A DNA stretch of 64,000 nucleotides from Cryptomeria japonica (lineage: Eukaryota; Streptophyta; Pinopsida; Cupressales; Cupressaceae), in NCBI RefSeq assembly GCF_030272615.1, contig NC_081407.1, positions 140,186,897-140,250,896 of the forward strand, written 5' to 3'. Numbering within the stretch: the first letter of the stretch is position 1; every line of letters starts with the position of its first letter. Under the pieces are notes generated by a model. The model was not told where the DNA came from. It saw only the letters and a program-made list of their open reading frames with translations, and made no database searches. Of the stretch, positions 47,565 through 60,131 are shown piece by piece. The translations under genes and the position numbers were made by a program.

Positions 47565-50197
47565 GAGAGCATTCATGCATATATGTATTTGTATCATTGT
47601 TTATTTTTTGGACTGTATCTTGGATGGCTCTTGGTAGCCAATTTTTGTAGACTTCATTGCACTCTGATATATGAGATGAGATATATATGAGGAGATCCCA
47701 TATTTGGATGATATGCAGTTTGATTATGTATGAATGTTTATGCAGGATGATGAGTTTATTGCTTAGATGGATGTGTGTATATGTATGCATTTGATGAGAT
47801 GTTTCTTATATGCATGTTTTTATGATGATTTATGATGTGGGATACTGACATATGAATGCAGATTTATATATGTATGATTTGTTTTGATTTTTGATGTAAT
47901 GCTTTATATATGTAATGCCATGATGATGATGTATGCTTATGATGATTTATGAACAGGATTTTGGTGTTTCCTATTTTAATATAATGATGAGATGATTTAT
48001 GTGATGATGTTAATGCAATGGTGGAATGAATGATGTTATGTATGAATATGCATCTAGATGTTTGTTAAAATGAATGTAATATGGATAAACAAAATGTAAA
48101 GTACAAATGTTTATATGATAATGTTTTAAATGAATGCATATGCATAATGGATATAAAATGCTAAGAACCAATGTTCTTGCTAACAAATGGATTTATGATT
48201 CTAAATGCTTAAATATAATTTAAGTACAAATGAGAATGTGATGATACTATAACTTATGTTTTAATAACTGCACCTTAATGCAATTAAAAAGAGGATAATG
48301 AATGCAATGTGAATGAATCCTAAAATGAGCATAATAAGATACTTAGTAATGAATGAATGAATGCTCTTTTTCACTAAATGGATAAATGAATGTATACAAT
48401 AATAAATGATAAAGGATAATAAAATGATAATGGATAACTGACACTAAAGGAATGCATAGTAAATGGCTTAATATAATCAAAGACAATTTGATCCCATGAA
48501 TGAATCTAATTATTTATGATTGATGCAATGATGCAAATGTTTAATGAAAACTAATGTCAAAAATGAACTACATGCAATGTTAAGTTAAAAATGACATGAA
48601 TGTACTTAATGCGAGACACAACTAAATGTGATGATGATATGACTATGAGGAATGCAAGGTTTGTAAGACTTTGCATGATGCCTTGATGATGTATCAGAGT
48701 ACTCGGTCGTGATTGTATCCAAGACCAGTTTAATTTTCACATTTGCATATAAATCCTATATATGAATGAGTGAATGGATGGGTGATATGCAATGGAATGC
48801 AATATATAAACAGATGAGATGAAATGACGATCCATAGTGCTCTATTTTCATCATTGAGCTTTAAAATGTTGGAAGAGAATACAAGCATCTTGACATAATG
48901 ATTCAAGATGACCTGAGTATTCCTTACATGGATTTTATATAGCAAATTAATACAAACGACTTGATATAAGGGTCAAGTCAACCAGAGTATTGCTTGCGGA
49001 ATAGACAAGGATTATCTCCGTTCATGCATGACTTGGATCGTCCTCCTTGATCTTAGGCTGATCATATCCTGAGACAAGTGCATGTCGTACTAAGAGATAA
49101 AACCTTTATCCAATTTGGATGAGGTAGGAGGAACCAAAGGAAGAGCATTGTACCTGCAAACAAACAGTATATACATAAAGAATAAAGAATATGGATCCTT
49201 GGTAATGGTTCATGTTCATATGGTCGAGGTATACGCTGTAGTCAGCAAGCCGTAATGATCTATGACTGCATTTTTGGCATAAGATCACGTAGCTTGGTGA
49301 ACTTCCCACGTAGACACCATTAGTACATGCCCCAGAACTTCATCGAAAATAATGTGCAAACGATACAAAACAATGCTGAAAGATCCCGATACAGATAAAC
49401 GAAGGATTGTACTCACAAATCAACCAAGTATTTGATAGCTTAACATAATTTTCTTGTCAAAGAAAACGTCACTTTTGTCTTTGTTTTGGTAAGGAAGGAT
49501 GCATCCTTGTTAAAGACAGTTTGAGTGTTGATGTGGATTGTGTGGTCGATTGGTAAATGGTAATCGTGTGAGTATTTTGTCAATGTTTGCTTTGGTATCT
49601 GCATGGATGAGTATGTACAAGGTGTTGCCATTTTTTTTGTGTAATTTTTTATGTTTTCTGATGTTTTTTGGATTTTGTGAGACATTTTGAATGTTTTTGG
49701 ATTTTTGTGAAACAGTTTTTTGAATGTTTTTGGTATTTTGTGAGACATTTTCCAATGTTTTTGGATTTTTGAGGATTGCTTGAATGAAGAACTTAATGAA
49801 TCATAAGACAATGTAGAATCCACTTCCATCAATAGGTTAAAGGCATTGCCCCCAGTTTTAGACATGACTATGAAAAAGCGGGATGCAAGATGTATGGAGT
49901 ACTATCATAATTGCAGAGGAATAACAAGCCATGGTTTTGGATGGATGGATGTATGTATGAAGTAGATGTGATCGCAACAAGTCTGAAAGACAATGGAGCC
50001 ATAACCTTTATGAGTGGTGCTTGTTTGCCAGGTTTTCACCATCGTACTTACCCAAGGTGCCATCGGAGTGGTTGTTCACCGTTTGGATGCATGATTTTTC
50101 TTTACTTTTTTGAATGTTTTTGTATTTTCTTCAGGACATTTTTCTGGATGTTTTTGGTATTTTCTGGTATGTAGGGGAGCGTGATGCTCTGGACACC
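47565..50197. other. Low-complexity region between the convergent gene and pol
   Basis: From about 47640 to 48700 the plus strand is dominated by ATGA/GAATG-type words with no open gene. The part 48700-49430 shows nothing recognisable. At 49660-49780 and again at 50105-50170 a degenerate ~36-bp repeat (GAATGTTTTTGGATTTTGTGAGACA type) occurs. The minus-strand frame over it (49440-49865) is a product of the repeat. The two genes of the element point into this region, so both transcripts should end here. Confidence 0.55.
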
Positions 50198-53100
50198 TTA
50201 GGTATAAAACCGTTTTAGGTGCATGCTGTTGATTGGATCTGCAAGCAGTTCTCCTTCTGATGTAGCCAACTGATATGCCCCGGACCCGAACATAGTAGTG
50301 ACAACATATGGGCCCAGCTAGTTTGATTCAAACTTGCCCTGATGTTATCTGTTTGGTTGGTTGCGAGGATTCTCTCGTAGAACAAGATCACCTACCTCAA
50401 ATGTACGAGGTCTAACTCGGTGATTGTAGCTTCTGCTCATGCGCTGCTGATAGGCTTTGAGATGGTTGTATGCAGCTTGTCGCTTCTCATCGAGTAACTC
50501 TAAGTCCTGAAGATGGGATACTTTATATGCTTCATCATCGATGAGATTGTGCAAGGAAACTCGTAATGATGGTATCTCAACCTCAATAGGCGAGATAGCT
50601 TCTGCACCATAGACCAATGAGTAGGGAGTTGCGCCTGTAGGGGTTCGAATGCTAGTTCGATATGCCCATAGTGCTGGATTCAGTTGAACATGCCAATCAT
50701 GACCGGCATCATTGACTGTCTTCTTGAGGATCCTCAATATGTTTTTATTGGATGCCTCGGCCTGACCATTGCCTTGTGGGTAGTAGGGAGTGGAAAACCG
50801 GTGTTGGATATGAAATTTCTCACAAAGTTCGCAGACATCCTGATTTTTGAAAGGAAGACCGTTATCTGTGATGATGGACATGGGTACACCATACCAGCAG
50901 ATGATGTAGTTGAGGATGAATGAGGCGATCTGCTTGTCGGTGACTTGGGTAAGTGGAACAACTTCGATCCACTTTGTGAAATATTCGGTGGCGGTAATAA
51001 TGAATTTATGGCCATTGGATGAAGATGGATGGATCTTACCCACAAGGTCAAGGCCCCATTGACAAAAAGGCCATGGTGCTGTGATTGGTTGCAGTTCCTG
51101 GGCTGGTGCATGTATCAGGTCGCCATGAACTTGACATTTCTTGCATTTTCGGACAAAGTAGTAGGAATCCTTTTCCATAGATGGCCAATAGTATCCATTG
51201 CGCAGGAGTTTCTTGGCGAGTGATGGACCACTTGAATGAGTCCCGCAAATGCCTTCATAGACTTCTTCCAAAGCATTTGTTATCTCATCTTGTTCCAGAC
51301 ATCGAAGGAGAGTACCATCAAGACCGCGTCGGTATAGGGTTTTAGTAATAATGGTATATCGAGCAGTTTGGTGAATGAGGGTTTTACGTTGGCTATTCGA
51401 TTGGTTGGGAGGAAGGGTGTGATCACGGAGATAGGTGTAGAATTCACCATACCATGGGGATTCAGAACCGACAAGGCGACATATCATTTCGGATTCGGGG
51501 ATATCATAAGCGGGAATCCAAAGCTGTTCTACCAAGAACTCATAGCGTGTTGAATTCTGTGGAAGATCTAGTAGAGATGCGATTGTAGCCATGGCGTCAG
51601 CAGCTCGATTCTGATCTCTTGGTATTTGCTCAAAAGTGATAGTAGTAAATGATGTCTTTAGAGTGTCCACCATTTGCTTATATGGCATGAGTTTATCATC
51701 CTTGGTCTGATATTCATCAGTTGCTTGTCGAATGACCAGTTGGGAGTCACCATATACTTGTAGTTCTTGTAACTTCCATTGTACGGCTAGCCTGAGTCCT
51801 ATGATCAAGGCCTCATACTCTGCTATGTTGTTGGTGCATGGAAATGTGAGCCTGTAAGACTTCGGGATGCTGTCACCTTGAGGTGTAATAAATAGAATGC
51901 CTGCCCCCGAGCCCTGCCTAGTGTACGAGCCATCAAAGTATAGTTTCCATGGTTGTGTTGTTGTGATCATGAATATCTCTTCATCTGGAAAATTGGAAAT
52001 GAGAGGATGATCACCTATGAGAGGTGCATCAGCCAATTGATCTGCAATGACCTGCCCTTTGATAGCCTTATGGTCTACATACTTGATGTCAAATTCACTT
52101 AGAATCATCACCCATTTGGCCAGGCGACCTGTCAATGCTGCTTTGCTGAGTAAATACTTGAGTGGATCAATCTTTGCAATGAGTTGTACCTTGTGCGTTA
52201 ACAGATAGTGCCTTAGTTTAGTGGCTGCCAGGATTACTACTAGGCAAGCTTGCTCAATAGGTGTGTAATTGAGTTCATAGCCCACCAGCGTGCGAGAGAT
52301 GTAGTAAACAGCACACTCTTTTCCTTCCGCATTATGTTGTGCCAGTAGTACACCCAATGTTGTACTTGTCGCTGAGATATAGAGTAACAACGGTCTACTT
52401 GGATCTGGTGGCATCAGCAATGGTGGATTCATGAGATAGTCTTTAAGTGTCTGAAATGCTTGTTGGCATCGGGCATCCCACTGAAAGCGGATGTTCTTGT
52501 GTAGCAGGTGTGTGAATGGGTGACACTTATCAGCCAATTGTGCAATGAATCTTCGGATGGATTGAAGTCGTCCTTGTAATGTCCTTAGCTGACTGATATT
52601 CTTTGGAGGTGGCATGTCCATGATTGCCTTAACCTTTGCTGGATCGACCTCAATGCCTTTGCTTGAGACAATGTATCCTAGAAGCTTCCCGGAGGTTACT
52701 CCAAAGACACATTTCTTTGGGTTGAGTTGAACATGGTATTGTTCCAGTCTATCAAAGATTTTATCTAAGATGTGGAGATGCCCGTCTCTGGTGAGTGATT
52801 TTGCTAGTAAGTCATCAACATAATCTTCCATCATAGTATGCATCATGTCATGGAAGATGGTGGTCATTGCTCTTTGATAGGTTGCTCCTGCATTCTTGAG
52901 ACTGAAAGGCATTACATTCCAGCAATATGTGCCCCATGGACAGGTGAAGGCTGTCTTATGTTGATCTTCTGGTGCGATCTTTATCTGATTGTATCCTGAA
53001 AAGCCATCCATGAGTGAAAGCATGGCATGTCCTGCTATCAGATCCACTATGATATCGATATTTGGAAGGGGGAAGTCATCCTTAGGACAGGCCTTATTCA

Positions 53101-53500
53101 GATCTCTGAAGTCAGTACAAATGCGGATGCCCCCTTTTGGTTTGTCGACAGGCACAATATTGGAGATCCATTCTGCATAATCAATTGGTCTAATGAAACC
53201 AACATCTAGGAGTTTCTTGAGTTCTATTTTGACTAGTACTGCAATCTGAGGATGCATCTTACGAAGCTTTTGCTTGACAGGTTTGGCTCCTTCTGCTATG
53301 GTAAGGTGATGCATGACTAAATAAGGATCAAGCCCAAGCATGTCTGCATATGACCATGTGAAGTTGATCTGACACTTCTGGAAGAACTCTATAAATTTAG
53401 GTTGTTCCTCTGGAGTGAGAAGAGATGCCAGATGTATGATATGAGGATTTTCAGGAGTCCCCACATTGTATTCTTTGGTTTCCTCTATGAGAATCGTTGA
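50198..53500 (-). pseudogene. Pol of the giant element: RT, RNase H, second RNase H, integrase
   Basis: An open stretch of 1039 codons (53464-50345) continues in frame to the natural stop at 50198-50200, with TAA at 50345 and TAG at 50318 as premature stops. RT has FPLPNIDI, MPFSLKNAG and an intact YVDD (residues 215-218 of the open stretch). RNase H follows (CAVYYISRTL, ending in ADQLADAP). A second RNase H has the acidic set in LYFDGS, NIAEYEAL, YGDSQLV and NRAADAMA, a Tat hallmark. Integrase has the HHCC region, GLDLVG, TDNG and GQAEASNK for its Asp-Asp-Glu triad, then GDLVLRENPRN. All catalytic residues that I can see are kept. Confidence 0.93.
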
Positions 53501-55963
53501 TCATTCCTGTTGTCTACTAGCAGGGAGAATGTCAAACCCTTCATCCTCAGGTGCCTCAGAGAGGTTTTCACCATTGGATACGCTCTTTCTTTTTACTTTT
53601 GTTGGATCAAACAGTGCCACAGTGTGGTTTTCACTGGAAGATCCATGTTTTATTGTTATATTTTTGCAGCTGAAAGGTTTGGCATCTGCCCCGAAGTATG
53701 CTGTGCTATTAAGTTCTATGGCGAATCCAGCTTTGTGATCCCTGCTTGGTAGGTTATCCCTTAATTCCAAAAAGTCAATGATAGCCTCATCATTTTGGAA
53801 GAAGTCAAGACATGGGGGATTTGGTTGGTTCCATTCGATGAGTTCAGGGTGGATAATGGGCATTATTTCATCGATTAGGTTAAGTGCGTTAGATGTATCA
53901 GTGAGGTTTAAGACGTTATGGTGAAGGTCGTCAATGGTACTCTCCCTGTCAGAATCAGGCGTAGGATGAGATGTAGGGTCTGTGGAAGATGTTTCCAGTT
54001 CAGGAACCCATGTGGTCTTTATCTGTGCTTCTCCGTAAACAGGGATGTCTTTGCGTGGTGGAGGTGGTGATGTGTCTTCCTCATCTGAAGTGTTAAGCTA
54101 TACAAAATCAAATTCCCACTCATGTGAGTCGGTCTCTGAGTCACTTTCCAGCATCCGATTACTATACCATACTGGGATGTCTTTTGAGTTAAATACTGCA
54201 GGTGTGATTGGTTGATGTACCTTTGTAGTGATTGGTGCTGCAGGAAGGTTGATGGGGATTAAAGGATCTGGTACGGGGAGTATCGGTAATGTTGACTCAG
54301 GTGCTTCTGCTGGAACTGCTGGTGCCATAGATGTTGTTGTAGGTTCTGATACAGTTGTTGTTGCTAATGGTGCTGCTGATGGGATTACGGGTTCGTTTGG
54401 TGGGATGAGTGGCATTGGTGATGGTTGTGTTGGGGTTTTGAGCCTCGGTGGGGCAGTTGGGATGGTGCTTGATGCTGCTTTGATAATGAAAGGTGTCCTT
54501 TTTGCCGTAGGCTGACATAATGGTTTGCTGGGTTTTCCTTTGAATTTGAGTTTAGGAAATATCTCTTTTTCAAAGCCTAGGCCTGTATTACCTTTGGGCT
54601 TTAATTCTGGCAGCAGAGGTTCATGTCGTCCTTGTTTGCAATATCCCAAAGCACTCTGACCATCATATCCCATTCTTTGCATAATGAGGAGGCCTTTGCC
54701 ATACTGATCCGTAGGAAGTTTAACTTGCAGTATATTAGTGGTGATGGGATCTTTATAGATCCAGTCCGCTAAGTCCTCATCTTGGGTATCTTCTTCTTGA
54801 CTCTTGCCAAGGATGAAAGGCGTCAAAGCACATGTTGGCATGATTAGTGGTTGCTGAAGTAATTGTTGTGGTTTACCATGTGTTCTAGGAGAAGTGGGCA
54901 TTTGTCCCACACAAAAGAGTTGACTCAAGTTGTATTCCCCAGGACCTTCCTCTGCTATCTTCATCTTAAGATTTTCTTGCTTTGGTATAGTGGTGTTTGA
55001 ACTGGCAAGAGAGGCGGGACTTATATATGATGTAGAAGAAATGGCTTCTCTATTATTAGGAACGGTAATCTCTAGTTGATGGCTGATATTATGACAGTAC
55101 GCAAAGGGATTTGCATCGCCCAGGATTGTGATCTCTACACCGTTATGTGGGAACTTGATACATTGATGGTAGGTAGATGGAACGGCTTGCATGGCATGTA
55201 TCCAGGGTCTCCCTAACAATAGATTATATGGTAGAGGAAGGTCCAGAACCTGACAGATGATGTGCTTTACCACGGGGCCCACTCGGATTGGTAGCACCAC
55301 AGCTCCTTTGGATGAACGCTTCGCATCATCATAGGCTTTGATTGTGATCTTTTTACGAGGATCCACTGATTCTACTGCATATCCCAATGCTGTGACCAAT
55401 TGTAGTGTACAAATATTTAGGCCTGCTCCATTATTGATCAAGACTCGCTTGATCCTATGCTGATTAATAAATCCTTCGATGTAGAGCGAAGCATTATGAG
55501 GTTGCTGAAGGGAAGAGTTGTCACTTTCGGAAAAAGTGAGACAAGGTGATGACTTTAGACTTCCAACCATGGCTTGAAATTGGTCTATATTCAGATTTGC
55601 AGGGACTGACGCCTCTTGGAGTGCTTGATCCAAGATAGTTTTATGAGAGGGCGATGGGCGTAATAGCTCTAAAATGGATATAAGTGCAGGCATTTTATCT
55701 AATTGTTCCACAAGATTGTACTGCTTTGGGATGGAGGTGGTGCCTTGTGGAGCTGCCTTGATGGTAACTTTGCCGCGACGCGTAACAACATTGCAATTTG
55801 AGTTGGGATTTTTAAAGGTTATAGTTGCAACTTGTTCACTGGCATCATACAGATGATTTATAGTGTAATTATATGCGGCCTGTGTATAATCAGTGGTATC
55901 AGTGCCTCGCCTGGAAGTGGAAGGACCCCTTTGATCTTGTGATGGAAGTGGATTTTTGAACAT
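53501..55963 (-). pseudogene. Protease, G-patch-like segment and linker of the giant element's polyprotein
   Basis: The region is in one frame with gag and pol, broken by TAG at 54098-54100 and TGA at 53501-53503. A retropepsin-like domain (residues about 165-300) reads VLINNGAGLN where Asp-x-Gly is expected, so the catalytic Asp appears as Asn. LLLGRPWIH closes the domain. Next, around residues 420-470, comes a G-patch-like block (IMQRMGYDGQSALGYC ... NTGLGFE), then a Pro-rich linker and DSETDSHEWEFDFV. The last part (53863-53504) matches the pre-RT region seen in the Tat remnant at 37928. G-patches bind RNA or helicase partners in other proteins. Confidence 0.85.
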
Positions 55964-56050
55964 CAGATGATCATTATTAGTTGTTTTGGGGTCATGTCTT
56001 TCAATTTCAATTTCTCCTCGGTCAATAAGATCTTGAATAAGATCTTTTAA

Positions 56051-57484
56051 TCAGTGACAATTACTTGTCTTGTGTCCTCTTCCTTGATGGAATTCACAGT
56101 GTTCAGTATCTCTCCACCATGCCGGTTTGACCTAAGGCTCATAGTTTGATAGTTTAGGTAGAGGGACCAAATTTTGAGAAATGAGTTGTTGCAATACTGT
56201 TTCAATGGGTTCCCCTAAGGGAGTGTATGTGCGTTTCTGTTTTTGCTGACGAGGTCTCGGTTCATCATGAGATGTGATGCGACCTTGATTGGAAGGAACA
56301 TTTGTGTTATTCTGAGGTGGAGGATTTTGTCCTGCAAACCGAACCACAGGTTGTGCATTTTGGATAGTCCGGGCATCCACCACCCCATCGTTGATGATAT
56401 TTTTGTTTTTATTCCAGAAGTTTGGTTTATCACTATTGAAGCGTGGGCGAGGACCATCTTTTGGTTCATTAAAGATTTTGATGAGTGCTTTCTTGATAAG
56501 TGCCCTTTCACATTTCAAACCCTTGGTGATCATATCATGAAAAGAGTCTGTGTCTTTGACATCCAGGTGAAATTCCATTTCTTCGTTTAAGTTGGAAATG
56601 AATATTTCCACTAGTTGTCGTTCAGGTAACTGAAGAGAACGTCTGCTAGACATTTGGCGCCATCGTTGCAGGAATACTAAGAATAGTTCACCTGGTTTTT
56701 GTTTAGTGTTGCACAGATCAGCCATGGTAATGTCGCGTTCAATGTTATGAGAATAATGAGCTAGAAACTTCTGGATGAGTTCCTCAAATGTTCTAATGCC
56801 ACCTGGTAGTCTGGAAAACCATGATGTGGTTGTTCCTCCCAAGCTTTGGGGAAAAAGGCGCATTAGGTAGGTGTCTTCATATGCCACTTCGAGGCAAGTA
56901 GAATGAAATTCTCTGACATGATCACGGGGATCCCCCTTTCCTCTACATTTTTTGAATTTGGGTGTTTCGAATCCTCGTGGAAAGGGTGGCATATAAATAT
57001 TCCTATCAAAAGGATAGGGACAGATGTCATTGAGTGAGAATTGGTTAGTTTTGACACTACTATGAAGTTGTTGGGCGAGATTCTTGACTTGTTGCCGCAA
57101 CATCTCCATTTCAGTTGGAGGAGGAGGTGGTGGGTTACCTTGAGGAATGTTATATCTGATGGGATCTCTACCTCTTTCCTCTTCATGGCGACTTTGTCTT
57201 TCTGAAGCTTGTCTCAATTGGGCAAGATCGAAGTCAGAGGGGAGTTTGGCTCCTTCTTGAGCGAGTTTTAAGAAGTGAGCATCCGCATTGCTCCTAAGTA
57301 TTTCATCAAACAGTCTGTCAAAGAGAGGGTTATGCTGAGCCCTTTATATTGTTGCAGGAGTAGGAGTACTTGGGTTTTCGTCATTCGCATTTCCTCCAAG
57401 TGCTTCTTGAAATTCATTGAGATTTTCCTCTTCTTCTTCTATTTCTATTTCTCATTGTCTTGACTGTGATCGGGTTTGAGCCAT
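56051..57484 (-). pseudogene. Gag of the giant element
   Basis: The likely start is the ATG at 57482-57484 (MAQTRSQSRQ). In-frame stops lie at codon 11 (TGA 57452-57454), TAA 57344-57346, TAG 56132-56134 and TGA 56051-56053. The capsid-like region includes KFKKCRGKGDPRDHVREFHS, SLGGTTTSWFSRLP, FEELIQKFLAHY and KQKPGELFLVFLQRW, typical plant gypsy gag. A CX2HX4HX4C knuckle-like motif (CEFHQGRGHKTSNC) follows the TAG, near 56100-56055. The N terminus is rich in Glu and then Pro. Gag builds the virus-like particle. Confidence 0.9.
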
Positions 57485-59819
57485 TTTGTTTATGAGTCTT
57501 TGTTGAAGTTGAGTGAAAATGATGATGAGTTTTTGATGAAATGAGAGATTGATGATTGGTGAATTGTGTTGCATGTGGATCTCTAGCACTTTTAAGGTAG
57601 ATGTAACCGAAATTCCTTTTTTTGAATTGCTTGTTTGTTTGATAAGATTTTGATGTGATAAGGTGTAGAGAAATCTGAGATGTGTTACAGATTTAACTAC
57701 CTAGTAATGAGAGGATTCACTCATGAACTAGTTTTAACCTGCGTAGATGTGTCTCTTAGGATGAGCTTATCCTAGATGTAGAAACGATCTAAAAAGTGAT
57801 ATGATGTGTTTGATTCAAGCAATATCCAAAAGAGAACTTGGGGACAAGAACCTCTTAATGTTTTGAGAGTTGGAACGGATTGAGGATGAAGTGATGATGT
57901 ATGAAAAAGATGATGGATGAAAATGTTTTCAACTTCAATAAAAACTTTGTGTCACAAAGGGGACAAACTCTACCTCTTCCCTTTCAGGTGTTGGTGGTAT
58001 TTCTCGAGCTGTGTTGTATGTGATACAGATGTTTGGGAAAAAGTTGGGATTAATCTTACCTCCTTGGTTTTTGTGATAACTCAGAGCTCTATATTGCATA
58101 AAAGCTCTGCGGTTCAATGATTCTGAATCAAATTCGTTTGTTTTGCCTTGAAGGTAGAGACGCATGTGACGCAGAAAAACTCTATGGGAGACAAAGATTT
58201 GTCTATTGATATAGAAGAATTTCCTCCTTTTGATCAAAGCCTTTGAGCTTAATGGTCGTCTTTTGAAGTTGATATTCTGATGATGCTTCTTCTTTCGCAA
58301 GATGTGAAGAATGGTCATAAAGGTTTTGATTTGTTGTTGTTTGCACTTTGTTTTTGATGTGTTTGTTTGTTTTGAAAAATGTTTGGTTGGATGAATACTT
58401 TGTTTTTGGGATTGACTTTCTGATTTGATGTTTCTTTGACAAGAAAACAAAGCAAGCACACAAACACAAGAATGTAGCCTAAAAGGCACAAATGAGTATG
58501 GGTCTAGATCAACCCAATCCTTGGACTTGTATATGACCCTTCCTTTTAGATGTATTTTAAGGTGTATTTTCAAAGCCTGAAGTCGGCTCAATTTGCACTT
58601 GGTCTTTAAAACGAACACACTTCAAACACTTTTTATCCCTAAGGTCAAATGGCTAGTTGTGATAAATTTAGCCCACATCTTGATATTTCTTCGACTTTGG
58701 TACTACATACCTTATGAATCCCGCCGTGGTAGGTAAGGATGTGATATACTAAGTCTTGCACGAGCATAACAAATAGATGATCCCTATGATGGGGGAGTCA
58801 CCACTTTTATCAAGCCACAAGTGACTTTTCAAAAAGCTATGTTTTTACTCAAGGAAATATGTATGGTGAGTATCTTGGTAGAAAAACCATCTATGCTCTT
58901 GCACTAAATTATATCGCAAATATCCTCAATCAATAGAACAGGTGGGCTACTACTTAAAGGTGTTTAGTCATGTTCGATGTTTTTGGACATAAGTTCATTC
59001 TGCAGTGACTCACTTAAGAGCCTTGTAACTGGTGGTGGGGCCCATTTGTCCTTTCGGCCAGTTACACTGTAGGAACAGCTATACCCAAGGCTACAACTTT
59101 CGCTCTCACCCGATTTCTATAGCGGCTCGAAAGATTTACTGCTCGAGGTCGTTCCCAAGAGTATTGATCCCTTGGCAGGCCTCTCTTAAAAAGATAAAAT
59201 TTTGAGTGTTACTAACACTTTTCTCTTGCACCTAGGACCACGAAAGCTAAGGGAGAGGATAGTGTGTGTTAGAGGTAGGACCACTCGACTGACTTTTTTG
59301 CACAAGTGTGCCAAGCACAAAAGACACTTGTTCTTTTTAATCCACCATTTCAAATGTGGTCTAACTATTTGGAGATGTTGCTCCAACAGCCATGGTGTTC
59401 TTTTTAACTTCAAAGGCAATGTGTTTTGTAATCTAGAATTTGGAAATCCTAGTCAACTTAATGAAATACACGTTTGCTTGAAGTAAAATTTGTTTGCAAA
59501 AATCAAAACAAATGGATTGTGTATTTTATGTGCACCAAAATTGGAAGTGTGGATTGTAAATCTTTTTAGTTTGATGCAAGGAAATCAAATTTGCTTGTTG
59601 ATTTTAAGCACCAAAAGACAAATGATCCTAACTAGAAAGCATGAAAATTTTCTTTGTTTCAAGTTTTTAATGCACCAAAGGAAAATTTGTGATTTTTAGT
59701 GGTGAGTTTTAAAACCTGCACAAACAATAAATAGTTAGTAAAATCTATGTCCAAGGGGGGGCTTCCACAAGCCTAAAATTTTCAATTTTTTGGTTACAAG
59801 GTGAGTTTTACAACATTCT
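57485..59819 (-). other. Long leader of the giant element between the motif array and gag
   Basis: No known domain is visible. One minus-strand frame of 227 codons (57935-58618) is open, Lys/Arg/His-rich and begins MFVLKTKCKLSRLQALK. Ogre-type elements carry an extra ORF of unknown function at this place, so it could be real, but nothing in the sequence confirms it. Long leaders that may be spliced are usual in the lineage. Confidence 0.35.
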
Positions 59820-60035
59820 GTTGCAATAGCGCTAGTCTGCGTTTAAACAGAAGCCCTATTTACCATAGAAGCGTTGAAAGAAGGGTAAAGCCAGAGAGGC
59901 AAAAGCGCTGAAATATTTGCAATAGTGCCAAAAGAACAACAAAAGCGCCAAAACAAATCCAAAAGCGCTGAAATTTGGACAATAGCGCTAAAAGAAAAAG
60001 TGTTGGTAGTGCTAGAACGTGTTCAATAGCGCCAA
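59820..60035 (-). repeat. Array of AGCGCTATTG-like motifs in the gag-pol leader, 20-bp period
   Basis: On the plus strand CAAAAGCGC/CAATAGCGC-type words begin at 59900, 59920, 59940, 59960 and 59980, exactly 20 bp apart. Further copies lie near 59824, 60004 and 60024, and weaker ones near 59848, 59866 and 59885. On the coding strand these read GCGCTTTTG/GCGCTATTG, the motif of the array at 45050-45361. The array starts about 95 bp downstream of the 5' LTR end, just after the PBS. Confidence 0.9.
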
Positions 60036-60111
60036 AGCGCAACCTGTGTGACATTTTCAACATTCAAACATGTTAGTTTGCTAAAAAGATGATATTTTTT
60101 TGGTGTTTCGA

Positions 60112-60129
60112 TTCATGTCGGGTTCACCA
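60112..60129 (-). other. Primer-binding-site candidate of the giant element
   Basis: On the minus strand TGGTGAACCCGACATGAA begins two bases inside the 5' LTR end. It starts with TGG, the complement of a tRNA CCA end, as a PBS should. I could not match it to a particular plant tRNA from memory. Confidence 0.7.
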
Positions 60130-60131
60130 AA

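Noticed and set aside
49440-49865. Minus-strand frame of 141 codons
   Set aside because: Its middle is a ~36-bp simple repeat encoding a Lys/Thr/Phe-rich tandem; no homology and no start context.
50684-53738. Several plus-strand frames of 60-90 codons inside pol
   Set aside because: All are antisense shadows of a long, well-recognised pol frame.
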